Below, piece by piece: positions 9,275 to 18,261 of a DNA stretch of 64,000 bases (position 1 is its first letter; the number at the start of each line of letters is the position of its first letter). Source of the stretch: SZUA-36 sp963759155 (GTDB lineage: Bacteria; Pseudomonadota; Gammaproteobacteria; Xanthomonadales; SZUA-36); the NCBI GenBank assembly GCA_963759155.1, contig CAVWXX010000001.1:1-64000 (forward strand), given 5' to 3'. A program made the position numbers and the translations under genes. The notes under the pieces were generated by a model. The model did no database searches and was not told where the DNA came from. It saw only the letters and a list, made by a program, of their open reading frames with translations.

Positions 9275-10470
9275 CGACGTACTCCAGCCATATTGGGAAC
9301 CCGTGCAACCTTCAGGGGCGCATCACGGTCGAGTTCATAACGGATTCGAAATACGATACCCAATGCGACAAATGTCATCAGAACACTACTGCCACCGGAG
9401 CTGATCAATGGCAGCGTAAGACCCTTGGTCGGCAAAACGCCGAGGTTCACACCCATGCTGACCAGGGCCTGCAAACCAATCCAGAGACCAATTCCATAGG
9501 CGACATTGCCGGCAAATGGACGCTCCCTGCGGTGCGCCATCAAACCAATAATCATGATGCGGGCAACCAATGTCATGAACAGTGACAATATGAATACGAC
9601 ACCCAGCAGGCCAAACTCTTCGGCCAGCACGGCAAAAATAAAATCGGTGTGCGCTTCAGGCAAATAGAACAGCTTCTGGATACTCGCGCCAAGACCAACA
9701 CCAAAGACTTCACCACGGCCAACCGCGATCAGGGCCTGGGTAAGCTGAAAGCCGCTGTCATAGGGATCAGCCCACGGGTTCATAAAGCTGACGATACGTC
9801 TTAAGCGGTAGGGTTCCATCGCGGCAAACCCGAATACCGGTATGGCCGCCATACCCAGCACAAAAATATGACGCCAGGCCGCGCCTGCCAGCCAGACCAT
9901 GCCACCCACGATCGCGGTGATCACCGCGGCACTACCCATATCGGGCTGAGCCAGCAAAATGGCTGTCAGCATGGCTGCCAGCGCCAATGGCTTCAACGTG
10001 TCAAAAAACCGTATCTTGACCATATCCGCCTTGCGCACCAGGTAACCGGCCATGTAAATGATCACCATGACCTTGACCGCCTCAACCACCTGGAATTTGG
10101 CAATACCCAGGCTGATCCAACGCGCACTGCCATTCACACTGTGGCCAATGCCGGGTATGAACACCAGCAACAGTAATAATGCCGAGACCAGCATTAACGG
10201 ACGCGAAATACGCTCAAGAAAATCAATCGGCATGGCCCTGAATACAGATGCCAGCATCAATCCCATGATGATGTAAATCAGGTGACGCAGAAGGTAGTAA
10301 TAGCTTGCCACGCCATGGCTTTCCGCAACTGCGATGGATGAGGAGCCCACCATCACCAGGCCGGATGCAACCAGCAGCAATACCGGGATCAACAACCAGG
10401 CGTCCACGGGCACAGCCCTGTTCATACGTGATGCCCGCATGGCCTGTTGTTGGCTGACTTTAGTTCTCAT
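9271..10470 (-). CDS. ftsW: Septal peptidoglycan glycosyltransferase FtsW (SEDS family)
   Basis: FtsW polymerises lipid II at the septum with its partner FtsI. About ten membrane segments are visible in 399 residues. The catalytic-loop aspartate is in AQPDMGSAAV, and the C-terminal family signature is PLISSGGSSVLMTFVALG. The usual QPSE motif of the fourth segment reads FQVVEAVK here, keeping the glutamate but not P-S. It follows mraY directly with an ATGA overlap; in many relatives murD sits between these two genes. Confidence 0.96.
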   Translation of the reverse strand: MRTKVSQQQAMRASRMNRAVPVDAWLLIPVLLLVASGLVMVGSSSIAVAESHGVASYYYLLRHLIYIIMGLMLASVFRAMPIDFLERISRPLMLVSALLLLLVFIPGIGHSVNGSARWISLGIAKFQVVEAVKVMVIIYMAGYLVRKADMVKIRFFDTLKPLALAAMLTAILLAQPDMGSAAVITAIVGGMVWLAGAAWRHIFVLGMAAIPVFGFAAMEPYRLRRIVSFMNPWADPYDSGFQLTQALIAVGRGEVFGVGLGASIQKLFYLPEAHTDFIFAVLAEEFGLLGVVFILSLFMTLVARIMIIGLMAHRRERPFAGNVAYGIGLWIGLQALVSMGVNLGVLPTKGLTLPLISSGGSSVLMTFVALGIVFRIRYELDRDAPLKVARVPNMAGVRR

Positions 10471-11549
10471 CGTATTTTCAGGGTCGCAAGACCCGCCAGT
10501 ACGAGGATTACCGAAATAATCCAGAAACGAACAATGACCCGGGGTTCGGGCCAGCCCTTTAATTCAAAATGGTGGTGGATCGGCGCCATACGGAATATTC
10601 TTTTTCCGGTCAGCTTGAATGAAGCCACCTGCAGAATGACCGACAGGGTTTCCATGACAAACACACCGGCCATCAGGGTAAATACCAGTTCCTGGCGAAC
10701 AATCACCGCGATCAGGCCGAGTGCCGCGCCCATGGCGAGTGCACCGATATCACCCATGAAGACTTGCGCCGGATAGGTGTTAAACCACAGGAAGCCCAGG
10801 CCGGCACCGGCCAGCGCGCCGCAAAAAATGGTCAATTCACCTGCACCGGCGATATACGGTATAGCCAGGTAATCTGAAAACACCGAGTGTCCTGTCACAT
10901 AGGCGAAAATACCCAGCGCAACGGCCAGGAACACTGCCGGCATAATCGCCAGCCCATCAAGCCCATCGGTCAGGTTAACGGCATTGGAATATCCAACGAT
11001 AAAAAAGTAAGTCAGAAATACGTAGCCCAGACCCAGCGGAATGACGATGTCCTTAAAGAACGGCACGATCAGCTCGGTCTCTGCCGGAGATTGCGAGGTT
11101 GAATACAGGTAGACAGCAGCGGTCAAGCCGATGATGGATTGAAACAGGTACTTCCAGCGTGCCGCCAAACCGGCAGAATCCTGCAGGACCAGCTTCTTGT
11201 AATCATCAACCCACCCGATCACACCGAATGTCAGTGTCACCAGCAATACCGTCCAGATGTAACGGTTGCCGAGATCCGCCCACAGCAGGGTGGAAACCAC
11301 GATGGAAAACAGGATCAGCGCGCCACCCATGGTGGGTGTGCCGGCTTTTGAAAAGTGCGATTCGGGCCCCAGCTTCCTGATGGGTTGACGAACCTGCTTC
11401 TTCACCAGGCGGCGGATAAACGCCGGGCCTAATATCAGTGAGATCGCCAGTGCGGTCAAAGCCCCGAGAATACTGCGCAAGGTGATGTAGGCGAAGACAT
11501 TGAAGTCGGGGTTGAGTTCTGCCAGCCATGTGAACAGATCCAGTAACAT
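10467..11549 (-). CDS. mraY: Phospho-N-acetylmuramoyl-pentapeptide transferase MraY
   Basis: MraY joins UDP-MurNAc-pentapeptide to undecaprenyl phosphate, forming lipid I in the inner membrane. The 360-residue polytopic protein carries TPTMGGALIL, the aspartate pair GWVDDYKKLV, NLTDGLDGLAIMP, FMGDIGALAMG and APIHHHFELKGWPE, all family hallmarks. Its ATG shares one base with the murF stop (TGATG), and its stop overlaps the ftsW start (ATGA), so the mraY-ftsW join is tight and leaves no room for murD. Confidence 0.98.
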   Translation of the reverse strand: MLLDLFTWLAELNPDFNVFAYITLRSILGALTALAISLILGPAFIRRLVKKQVRQPIRKLGPESHFSKAGTPTMGGALILFSIVVSTLLWADLGNRYIWTVLLVTLTFGVIGWVDDYKKLVLQDSAGLAARWKYLFQSIIGLTAAVYLYSTSQSPAETELIVPFFKDIVIPLGLGYVFLTYFFIVGYSNAVNLTDGLDGLAIMPAVFLAVALGIFAYVTGHSVFSDYLAIPYIAGAGELTIFCGALAGAGLGFLWFNTYPAQVFMGDIGALAMGAALGLIAVIVRQELVFTLMAGVFVMETLSVILQVASFKLTGKRIFRMAPIHHHFELKGWPEPRVIVRFWIISVILVLAGLATLKIR

Positions 11550-12901
11550 CAGGTGTTCACCTCTTCGTGTTGTTGGCCATTGGAAATCGCATTGACAACA
11601 TGTTCCATACCCATCGAGCGGGATCCTTTCACCAGGCAGGCAATACCGGGTTCGAGTTCATCGCGCAGCGCATGGATCAGTTCCTCCCTGCTATCGAAAT
11701 GAACAGCCCCTTCGCCAAAGGCATCCATCGCGGCAGTGCTTGCTTCACCCAAGGTAAACAGGCGTTTCACACCCAGCGTGCGTGCCGCATCGCCAAGCTC
11801 TGCATGCATCTTACGGCTGTCTAAACCCAGTTCCTTCATATCACCCATCACCAGCCAGGGCTCACCATTTTGAGTGGAGAGCACCTGCAGCGCGGCGTAC
11901 AGCGAGGCGGGGTTGGCGTTATAGGTATCATCGATGACGGTCCAACCGGCACTTACGTGCTTCAGGTTGAGTCGACCCGGTACCTGGGCGACGGATTCAA
12001 GTCCTGTCCTGATCAGTTCAAGCGGCACATCCAGCGCCAGGCAGACGGCAGTTGCAGCCAGTGCATTGGTCAGGTTATGCAGGCCGGGTAAGGGCAATTG
12101 CAGGGTGAACTTTCCAAGCGGCGTACTCACCACAACGTCACCTTCCACGTGATGCGCCTGGATATGGTCTTTGCCATCGCCGTTAAAGTAAATTATTTTT
12201 TTGGCTTTGTTGATGTCCAGCCAGAGGTCGACCCAGGGCTCGGCTGCATTGATGATGGCCGTGCCATCCTCTGCCAGGGCCGCATACATCTCGCCCTTGG
12301 CCCGGGCCACACCTTCGACATTGAGAAAACCCTGTAGATGGGCCGGGCCAATATTATTTACCAGGCCCACTTCCGGCTTCGCGATATTGGCAAGGTAAGC
12401 GATGTCACCCGGCTTACCGGCGCCCATTTCCAGCACCGCGTAATCGTGCGATTTGTTCAACTGGAACACCGTCAGGGGCAGGCCCAACTCGTTATTGAAA
12501 TTACCCTTGGTGGCCAATACCTCACCGACCTGCCTGAGGATACTGGCAATCATCTCTTTAACCGTGGTTTTACCATTGCTACCGGTAATACCAATGACCT
12601 TCGCAGGGCATTGCATACGCCAGTATCCCGCCAGCACGCCAAGCGCAGCCTGCACATCCGGCACCTGCAATAATGGCAGGTCCGTAGTCACACTGCGGCT
12701 GACCAGTGCAGCAACTGCACCACGTTCCTGTGCCTGCTGAAGATAGTCGTGGCCATCAAAAGCCTGTCCGGGTAAAGCGGCAAACAGCATGCCGGGAACC
12801 ACCTGTCGACTATCAGTCGTAATGCCGGTGAAATTCAGCTCGCTTTGCAACGGAGTGCATTCCAGCAAGTCGGCGGCCAGGCTGATGCGCATATGGATCA
12901 T
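11549..12901 (-). CDS. murF: UDP-MurNAc-tripeptide--D-Ala-D-Ala ligase
   Basis: MurF adds D-Ala-D-Ala to UDP-MurNAc-tripeptide, completing the pentapeptide precursor. The 450-residue Mur ligase has the ATP loop ITGSNGKTTVKEM (about 105-117), ATKGNFNNELGLPLT, EMGAGKPGDIAYL, and IDDTYNANPASLYA with the conserved N-A-N-P. The ATG at 12901 overlaps the murE stop by ATGA; a second ATG lies three codons further in. Confidence 0.97.
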   Translation of the reverse strand: MIHMRISLAADLLECTPLQSELNFTGITTDSRQVVPGMLFAALPGQAFDGHDYLQQAQERGAVAALVSRSVTTDLPLLQVPDVQAALGVLAGYWRMQCPAKVIGITGSNGKTTVKEMIASILRQVGEVLATKGNFNNELGLPLTVFQLNKSHDYAVLEMGAGKPGDIAYLANIAKPEVGLVNNIGPAHLQGFLNVEGVARAKGEMYAALAEDGTAIINAAEPWVDLWLDINKAKKIIYFNGDGKDHIQAHHVEGDVVVSTPLGKFTLQLPLPGLHNLTNALAATAVCLALDVPLELIRTGLESVAQVPGRLNLKHVSAGWTVIDDTYNANPASLYAALQVLSTQNGEPWLVMGDMKELGLDSRKMHAELGDAARTLGVKRLFTLGEASTAAMDAFGEGAVHFDSREELIHALRDELEPGIACLVKGSRSMGMEHVVNAISNGQQHEEVNT

Positions 12902-14361
12902 GCTGCATCCCCCAGTGCATAACGGATAACGCTTTCGTCGCTGAAGGGAATTTTTTGCCCGGCAATTTCCTGCCAGGTCTCGTGGCCTTTTCCGGCCACC
13001 AGTACCACATCACCAGCCTGGCAATTTGCGATAGCCTGGCGGATGGCGGAAGCCCGGTCCGGCTCAATCGTCACACTGCCTGGTCTTTCAAGACCGGCAA
13101 CCACATCATCAATGATCTGGTTGGCAGATTCATTTCTTGGATTGTCACTGGTGACAACAACGTTATCGGCCAGTAACTCCGCTGCACGGCCCATTTGCGG
13201 CCGTTTACCCTGGTCGCGGTTGCCGCCACAGCCAAATACACACACCAACTTGCCATCAAGGTGAGCCCTTACAGCGTGCAAGGCGCTTTCCAGTGCATCG
13301 GGTGTGTGTGCATAATCAACCACCACGACCGGTTGGCCTGCCTTACCACCCATCCGCATCATTCTGCCCGGCACAGGCTGCATCACTTCAACCTGGTGCA
13401 ATACACGGTGCCAGGGCATACCAAGCAAGGCCAGTGTGCCTGCAGTCGCCAGCAGGTTGGAAGCATTGAACTCACCCAGCAAACCGGTGTGCACCTCATC
13501 CGAGCCCCATGGCCCGGTCAGGCGAATATTCATACCATTGATATCAACAGAGCGTATCTCCGCCCTTAGTTCCGCGCCCTCCTTGAGACCGAAACTGAGC
13601 ATCTGCATACCGCCGTTGAGTTCACCGAACCACTTCCTGCCATAGGCATCATCGTGATTGATAATGGCAAATGAGGGGGCATACTCGGTAAACAACAGCC
13701 GCTTGGCCGCCGCGTAGTCTTCCATATCCCTGTGGTAATCAAGATGATCGCGGCTGAGGTTGGTAAATACTGCGGCATCAAATTGTACGGTCTGGCAGCG
13801 ATGTTGCTGCAGGGCGTGGGAAGATACTTCCATGGCCAGGTTTTCAATACCGGCCTTTACACACAGCGACAGTGCCTGCTGTAAACGGAATGCATCAGGG
13901 GTTGTTCGTTCACCGCTTTGCAAATGACCAAGTGAGCCATAACCCAGGGTTCCCACCATGCCGGCATTGCCGTAAACACGTTGCCAGGACTGGGCAAGAA
14001 AGTGTGCAACCGAGGTCTTTCCATTGGTGCCGGTAACACCGGCGATATTCATTTGCTCTGACGGGGCAGCGTAAAACCGTGACGCCAGCTCTCCGAGCTT
14101 ATCGCCCAGCTTGTCAACCCTGATAGCCGGTACACCCAGTTCCCCAACTGCCTGCAAACCATCATGTATCACGGCCACTGCACCCGATGCCACGGCTGCC
14201 CTGGCAAAATCAAGCCCATGGGCCAGCTGGCCTTTCACAGCTACGAATGCATCGCCGGGTTGGGTTTCACGGTTATCAAGTCCAATACCGGTGAGGCGGG
14301 TGGCGGGTGCATCATCAACCCAACCTTCAAGCAATTCATTCAAGCCCATGGCCATGATCAC
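12898..14361 (-). CDS. murE: UDP-MurNAc-dipeptide--meso-diaminopimelate ligase
   Basis: MurE adds the third stem residue. The ATP loop VTGTNGKTSVAH (about 109-120), NLSRDHLDYH and VDYAHTPDALE are present. The DNPRNE motif near residue 405 is the known signature for meso-diaminopimelate rather than lysine, so the wall is DAP-type. The start is taken as GTG at 14361 because it makes a GTGA overlap with ftsI; ATG codons follow at the third and fifth positions and could be used. 487 residues, normal for the family. Confidence 0.96.
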   Translation of the reverse strand: MIMAMGLNELLEGWVDDAPATRLTGIGLDNRETQPGDAFVAVKGQLAHGLDFARAAVASGAVAVIHDGLQAVGELGVPAIRVDKLGDKLGELASRFYAAPSEQMNIAGVTGTNGKTSVAHFLAQSWQRVYGNAGMVGTLGYGSLGHLQSGERTTPDAFRLQQALSLCVKAGIENLAMEVSSHALQQHRCQTVQFDAAVFTNLSRDHLDYHRDMEDYAAAKRLLFTEYAPSFAIINHDDAYGRKWFGELNGGMQMLSFGLKEGAELRAEIRSVDINGMNIRLTGPWGSDEVHTGLLGEFNASNLLATAGTLALLGMPWHRVLHQVEVMQPVPGRMMRMGGKAGQPVVVVDYAHTPDALESALHAVRAHLDGKLVCVFGCGGNRDQGKRPQMGRAAELLADNVVVTSDNPRNESANQIIDDVVAGLERPGSVTIEPDRASAIRQAIANCQAGDVVLVAGKGHETWQEIAGQKIPFSDESVIRYALGDAA

Positions 14362-16070
14362 TGCCCCTCCGTGCTGGTCACGCTGGCTGATTCAACAAGC
14401 ATGGTCGGGTAATCGTCGGGGGGGATATTCAAAATACGCATCGCACCGGTCATGACTTCTGAAAACAGCGGTGCAGCAACCAGGCCACCATAATACTCAT
14501 CACCGGTCGGATCATTGATCACGACCACGCAGACAAGACGTGGATTACTGGCCGGGCCGAATCCCGCAAAAGTCGAGACATATCGGGCGGCGGCGTATCC
14601 CGAGGCACTGGCCTTGTGCGATGTACCGGTTTTTCCGGCAATACGATAATTGGCAACACGCGCCCTGCTGCCGGTACCTGCCGCTGTTGGTACGGTCTCA
14701 AGCATCTTCGCAACCGCATTGGCGATCGCGGGATCAATGGCAGAAATAGGAGGATTGTTGGAGCCCTGTATAAAGCTTGGCTGGCGTAATTTACCGCCGT
14801 TGGCAATGGCTGCGTAGGATTGCGCCACCTGCAAAGGTGTTGCTGAGATGCCATACCCGTATGAAATGGTGGCCTGCTCCAGACGTCTCCAGCGGCGATG
14901 GTTACGCAGTACACCAGCGGATTCGCCGGGGAAGCCGGTACCGGTGGCCTCTCCAAAACCAAGCCGTGTATAGGTATCCCACATCTGTTCCGGCTCCAGC
15001 TGTAGCGCCAGTTTTGTTACCCCGACGTTGCTTGAATGCATCAATACACCCGTGACATCCAGCAAGCCATAGTTGCGGTGATCCCGAATGGTATGACCGG
15101 AAATCACCGTATAACCCGGTGAGGTTTCCACCGGTGTTTCCGGCACGGCAACACCATGTTCCAAAACAGACATGATCGCGATGGGTTTCATGACGGACCC
15201 CGGTTCAATCACGTCGGTCACGGCGCGGTTGCGCATTCCATCGGTATCATGCCCGGGGTCGTTGGGGTTGTAAGAGGGTTGGTTGACCATCGCCAGCACT
15301 TCGCCCGTATCCACGTCCAGCACCACTACGCTGCCGGAGCGTGCACCGTGTTGCAGTACCGTACTTTTCAGTTCGCGGTAAGCCAGGTATTGCAGACGCT
15401 TGTCTATCGTCAGGTTAAGATCATTACCCGGGTCAGATTCCTTTATCAGCTCAACTTCTTCAACGGTCTGGCCTTTGCGGTCCTTGATAACACGCTTACT
15501 GCCGGGGCTGCCTGCCAGCCAACCGTCATAGGCAAGTTCCAGACCTTCCTGACCGACATCGTCGATATTGGTAAAACCGATCACGTGGGATGTCACTTCG
15601 CCAGCCGGGTAAAAACGGCGGTACTCTTTTTGCAAATAAACGCCGGGAATATTCAGTGCACGAATCTGTTCGGTGATATCCGGGTTCAGGCGTCGCTTTA
15701 ACCAGACAAATTCCTTGGTTGAACGCTGCGTCAGCTTGCGTTCGATATCATCGGCATTTGAGTTTAATAAACGGGCAAGGGGTTTAATGTTTTCAGGGTA
15801 TTCAAGTACCTCCCCCGGATGCACCCACACCGAATCAACCGGGGTGCTTACCGCCAGGGGCTCTCCATTGCGATCGGTGATAACGCCACGTGTCGACGCG
15901 AGTTTGACTTCCCGCAAATATCGGGCTTTTCCCTGGCCCTGCAGGAAGTCAGTCTCCATGACCTGCAAGTTCACGGCGCGTGCAATCAACGCGACGGAAC
16001 ACAACATGAATATCAGCAACATGGCATAAAGCCTGCTGCTGGGGATCATATTTTTGGTCTCTTTACTCAA
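14358..16070 (-). CDS. ftsI: Septal transpeptidase FtsI (penicillin-binding protein 3)
   Basis: FtsI crosslinks septal peptidoglycan and works with FtsW. The 570-residue class B PBP has an N-terminal membrane anchor (LYAMLLIFMLCSVALIARAV), a pedestal domain, and the three active-site motifs: SVMK (292-295, catalytic Ser292), SSN (346-348) and KTG (479-481). It overlaps ftsL upstream and murE downstream by 4 nt each. Confidence 0.98.
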   Translation of the reverse strand: MSKETKNMIPSSRLYAMLLIFMLCSVALIARAVNLQVMETDFLQGQGKARYLREVKLASTRGVITDRNGEPLAVSTPVDSVWVHPGEVLEYPENIKPLARLLNSNADDIERKLTQRSTKEFVWLKRRLNPDITEQIRALNIPGVYLQKEYRRFYPAGEVTSHVIGFTNIDDVGQEGLELAYDGWLAGSPGSKRVIKDRKGQTVEEVELIKESDPGNDLNLTIDKRLQYLAYRELKSTVLQHGARSGSVVVLDVDTGEVLAMVNQPSYNPNDPGHDTDGMRNRAVTDVIEPGSVMKPIAIMSVLEHGVAVPETPVETSPGYTVISGHTIRDHRNYGLLDVTGVLMHSSNVGVTKLALQLEPEQMWDTYTRLGFGEATGTGFPGESAGVLRNHRRWRRLEQATISYGYGISATPLQVAQSYAAIANGGKLRQPSFIQGSNNPPISAIDPAIANAVAKMLETVPTAAGTGSRARVANYRIAGKTGTSHKASASGYAAARYVSTFAGFGPASNPRLVCVVVINDPTGDEYYGGLVAAPLFSEVMTGAMRILNIPPDDYPTMLVESASVTSTEGQ

Positions 16071-16336
16071 GGACGGACAACCAGTATGTGTGTGGTTTCA
16101 GGTTCCTGCATTTGCAGAACCCCGCGTGCTGTTTTTTCAATCTGGCTGGCATCGGCCAACCAACCCTGTTCAATCTGTAACCGGCTCCATTCAGCCAGCC
16201 CTTCATCCTGACGCGCTTCAAGGACACCCAGTTCCACGGCGAGAAGACGGCTCTGGTGACGGGTATACACAACACCCAGCGCACTGCTGATGTCAGCAAC
16301 CAGTACTAAAACCAAAATCAGAATTTGTGACTTCAA
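16067..16336 (-). CDS. ftsL: Cell division protein FtsL
   Basis: FtsL is a small bitopic protein that forms a coiled coil with FtsB and binds FtsQ and FtsI. The 89-residue product has one membrane segment (ILILVLVLVADISSALGVVY) followed by a heptad-rich periplasmic helix (LLAVELGVLEARQDEGLAEW). The likely start is TTG at 16336, which makes a TTGA overlap with the rsmH stop and has GGAGAA about 8 nt upstream. Sequence conservation is low in this family, so the call rests mainly on position, size and topology. Confidence 0.9.
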   Translation of the reverse strand: MKSQILILVLVLVADISSALGVVYTRHQSRLLAVELGVLEARQDEGLAEWSRLQIEQGWLADASQIEKTARGVLQMQEPETTHILVVRP

Positions 16337-17259
16337 CCTAACTTCTCCGCAACCCTCATAATTGCACTTCGTGCCCTGGGATTTGCGGAGATTTCTTGTT
16401 CGGAGGCTTTAATGGCTTTGCCAATTAACTTCAGTCGTGGTGACCAGTCCGGGTGCTCAGGTACATTGCGGCGGACCTTGCCTGGTCGTACGGCTTCTCT
16501 GAATGTCCGTTTGACCAGGCGGTCCTCCAGTGAGTGAAAACTGATCGCTACCAGTCTTCCTCCCGGGCGCAATTGCCTGATTGCAGCTTCTAACCCAATG
16601 GCCAGATCACCCAATTCGTTATTGACAGCTATTCGAATTGCCTGGAAGCATCGTGTTGCCGGGTGCTTCTTTTCCCTGTTTCCTATCGTCGATTCGATAA
16701 GCTTCGCGAGCTGAGTGGTTGTTTCCAAACGTTGCTGCTGCCTAGCTTTCACGATACTCCGGGCAATTCTGCGCGCATAGCGCTCCTCTCCAAACTCCCA
16801 AAATACACGGGACATTTCCCGCTCCGGTGTCTCTGCCAGCCAATCGGCCGCAGACACACCCTGTGTTGGGTCCATCCGCATATCCAGGGGGCCGCCTTTC
16901 ATAAACGAAAAGCCACGCCCCGGATCGTCCAGTTGTGGTGAAGAAACTCCAAGATCCAGCAAAATGCCATCCAGGTTTCTTTCTATTTGCCACTCCCGGG
17001 CCATGCGGTCCATCTCCGCAAAGCTACCCTGTACTATTGAAAAACGCGGATCATCTCCCCATTCTTTCAACCCCGCGGCCACCGCCTGCGGGTCTTTATC
17101 CAGGGTAAATAAGCGTCCTTGCTCGGTCAGTCGGGACATAATGGCCCGACTGTGTCCTCCTCTGCCAAAGGTCGCATCGAGATAAAACCCGTCTTCCCGA
17201 ATCCTGAGTGATGAAACAGCTTCTTCCAGCAAAACAGGTTGATGCTGGTAGTTGTTCAT
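16333..17259 (-). CDS. rsmH: 16S rRNA (cytosine-1402-N4)-methyltransferase RsmH
   Basis: RsmH methylates N4 of C1402 in the decoding site of 16S rRNA. The 308-residue protein has the SAM-binding motif YLDATFGRGGHSRAI, DGILLDLGVSSPQLDD, GGPLDMRMD, and FHSLEDRLVKRTF near the end. It was formerly called MraW. RsmI, the partner enzyme that 2'-O-methylates the same nucleotide, is encoded at 19055-19879. It lies 62 nt after mraZ. Confidence 0.98.
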   Translation of the reverse strand: MNNYQHQPVLLEEAVSSLRIREDGFYLDATFGRGGHSRAIMSRLTEQGRLFTLDKDPQAVAAGLKEWGDDPRFSIVQGSFAEMDRMAREWQIERNLDGILLDLGVSSPQLDDPGRGFSFMKGGPLDMRMDPTQGVSAADWLAETPEREMSRVFWEFGEERYARRIARSIVKARQQQRLETTTQLAKLIESTIGNREKKHPATRCFQAIRIAVNNELGDLAIGLEAAIRQLRPGGRLVAISFHSLEDRLVKRTFREAVRPGKVRRNVPEHPDWSPRLKLIGKAIKASEQEISANPRARSAIMRVAEKLG

Positions 17260-17321
17260 ACGCTCCGGTCAAAACCTCTGGTCCAAATTCATTAGCCCTC
17301 TTTGGGCAGTTGGCCTCTCAC

Positions 17322-17774
17322 CTACAACACCAGGCTGGCCATCTCCTCTGACGCCTGCTCGTTGAAGTTCGATACTTCTTCAACGCGCTGGGCAATCAGC
17401 GTATCTTCATCCCATATCTCAAAACGTGCACCCATGCCCAGCATAGTCACCCGTTTTTCCAAACCCGCCCCCTGTCTCAAACTCGGCGGTATCAAAATTC
17501 TGCCGCTGCCGTCCGGTTCAACGGCTGTGGCGCTACCCACCAGGCGTCTCTGCAGACTCCTGTGGCCAGGCTTAAAGTTGGGGAGCGCCATAACATCGTC
17601 GCGTATACGTTCCCAAGCCTGCTCTGACTGAAGCCACAACGAACCTGAATCAAACGCGCTATAGGTCAGCACCATGCGGTTTCCGCATTGTCCTGAAAGG
17701 GTTTCTCTATACCTTATCGGTATTGCGAGACGCCCTTTCGCGTCCAGGTTTATTGCCGTTTCACCAAAAAACAC
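17322..17774 (-). CDS. mraZ: Transcriptional regulator MraZ
   Basis: MraZ represses its own dcw operon by binding repeated TGGG-type boxes at the promoter. The 150-residue protein has two AbrB-like repeats, each with the D-x-x-x-R signature: DAKGRLAIP (11-19) and DGSGRILIP (88-96). The start is GTG at 17774. The matching DNA boxes lie directly upstream (17780-17816), supporting autoregulation here. Confidence 0.96.
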   Translation of the reverse strand: MFFGETAINLDAKGRLAIPIRYRETLSGQCGNRMVLTYSAFDSGSLWLQSEQAWERIRDDVMALPNFKPGHRSLQRRLVGSATAVEPDGSGRILIPPSLRQGAGLEKRVTMLGMGARFEIWDEDTLIAQRVEEVSNFNEQASEEMASLVL

Positions 17775-17779
17775 TTATT

Positions 17780-17816
17780 CCCCACTCAATTGTACTTATT
17801 CACCACATTTCCCCAC
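17780..17816 (-). promoter_or_regulatory. MraZ operator: three GTGG boxes
   Basis: On the minus strand, GTGGGG (17811-17816), GTGGT (17802-17806) and GTGGGG (17780-17785) recur with a spacing near 10 nt and then about 20 nt, as expected for boxes on one face of DNA. MraZ is known to bind direct TGGG repeats upstream of its own gene. The last box ends 5 nt before the GTG start and also serves as the only Shine-Dalgarno-like GGGGA, so binding could block both transcription and initiation. Confidence 0.75.
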
Positions 17817-17824
17817 ATTTATGC

Positions 17825-17853
17825 ACGATAGTATTTGAAAGCAATAAAGTCAA
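17825..17853 (-). promoter_or_regulatory. Sigma-70 promoter of the dcw operon
   Basis: On the minus strand TTGACT (17848-17853) and TATCGT (17825-17830) are separated by exactly 17 nt. The predicted transcription start near 17818 falls at the first MraZ box, giving a leader of about 45 nt. A second TTGACT lies just upstream. Confidence 0.65.
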
Positions 17854-17921
17854 GCGAGTCAAGGGGATTAGAGCAATATAAAAAGGCAGGCGTACCACCG
17901 AAATCAGGCAATTTCAGGGCA

Positions 17922-17944
17922 ATGTTGGAGGCAAAATCCAACAT
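17922..17944. other. Small hairpin in the gene-free stretch 17854-18054
   Basis: ATGTTGGA and TCCAACAT are a perfect 8-bp inverted repeat around GGCAAAA. Between the mraZ promoter and the repeats starting at 18055 I see no gene, only AT-rich sequence and this hairpin. Confidence 0.3.
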
Positions 17945-18054
17945 ATTGCGTTTCGATCTGAAAAACGACCCTATATATTGTATCGCTAAGTAGATAATTG
18001 AAATCGGAATTTAATTTGCGAGAAAGGACATATACAAACTCACAGTGGAGGGGC

Positions 18055-18163
18055 GCTGGGGAGGCGTTATTGCCTGGCAGGACTCACTCAAGCACGTCCT
18101 GTGTCGTTCGATACTCGGCTTCCTGCCTCGTACGGTCCTGCCAGGCAATAACACCTCCCCAGC
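18055..18163. repeat. Palindromic element E1 (29-bp arms)
   Basis: Arms at 18055-18083 and 18135-18163 are inverted copies with one mismatch in 29 bp, enclosing 51 nt. The interior has two weak hairpins with TCC-containing loops, joined by CTCAAGC, TCGATA and TACGGTC. The same linkers in the same order, with different arm sequence, occur in element E2 at 58944-59043. It is bounded by palindromic arms like a MITE but carries no gene. Confidence 0.65.
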
Positions 18164-18220
18164 TTCAACCGGACTGTAGTTCATCTATCAGAAGCCACTG
18201 ACCCACATCAGACGTGTTCG

Positions 18221-18257
18221 GCAAGTCAGCGTCGTGATACCGGTGCAATTTGCAAGT
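18221..18257. repeat. Degenerate remnant of the rnpB-distal tandem repeat
   Basis: TCGTGATACCGGTGC at 18232-18246 is identical to 18560-18574 in repeat unit B. The preceding CAAGTCAG matches the end of the repeat core (CAAGTCAG in unit A, CAAGCCAG in unit B). This looks like the right end of a third, truncated unit. Confidence 0.45.
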
Positions 18258-18261
18258 TCCT

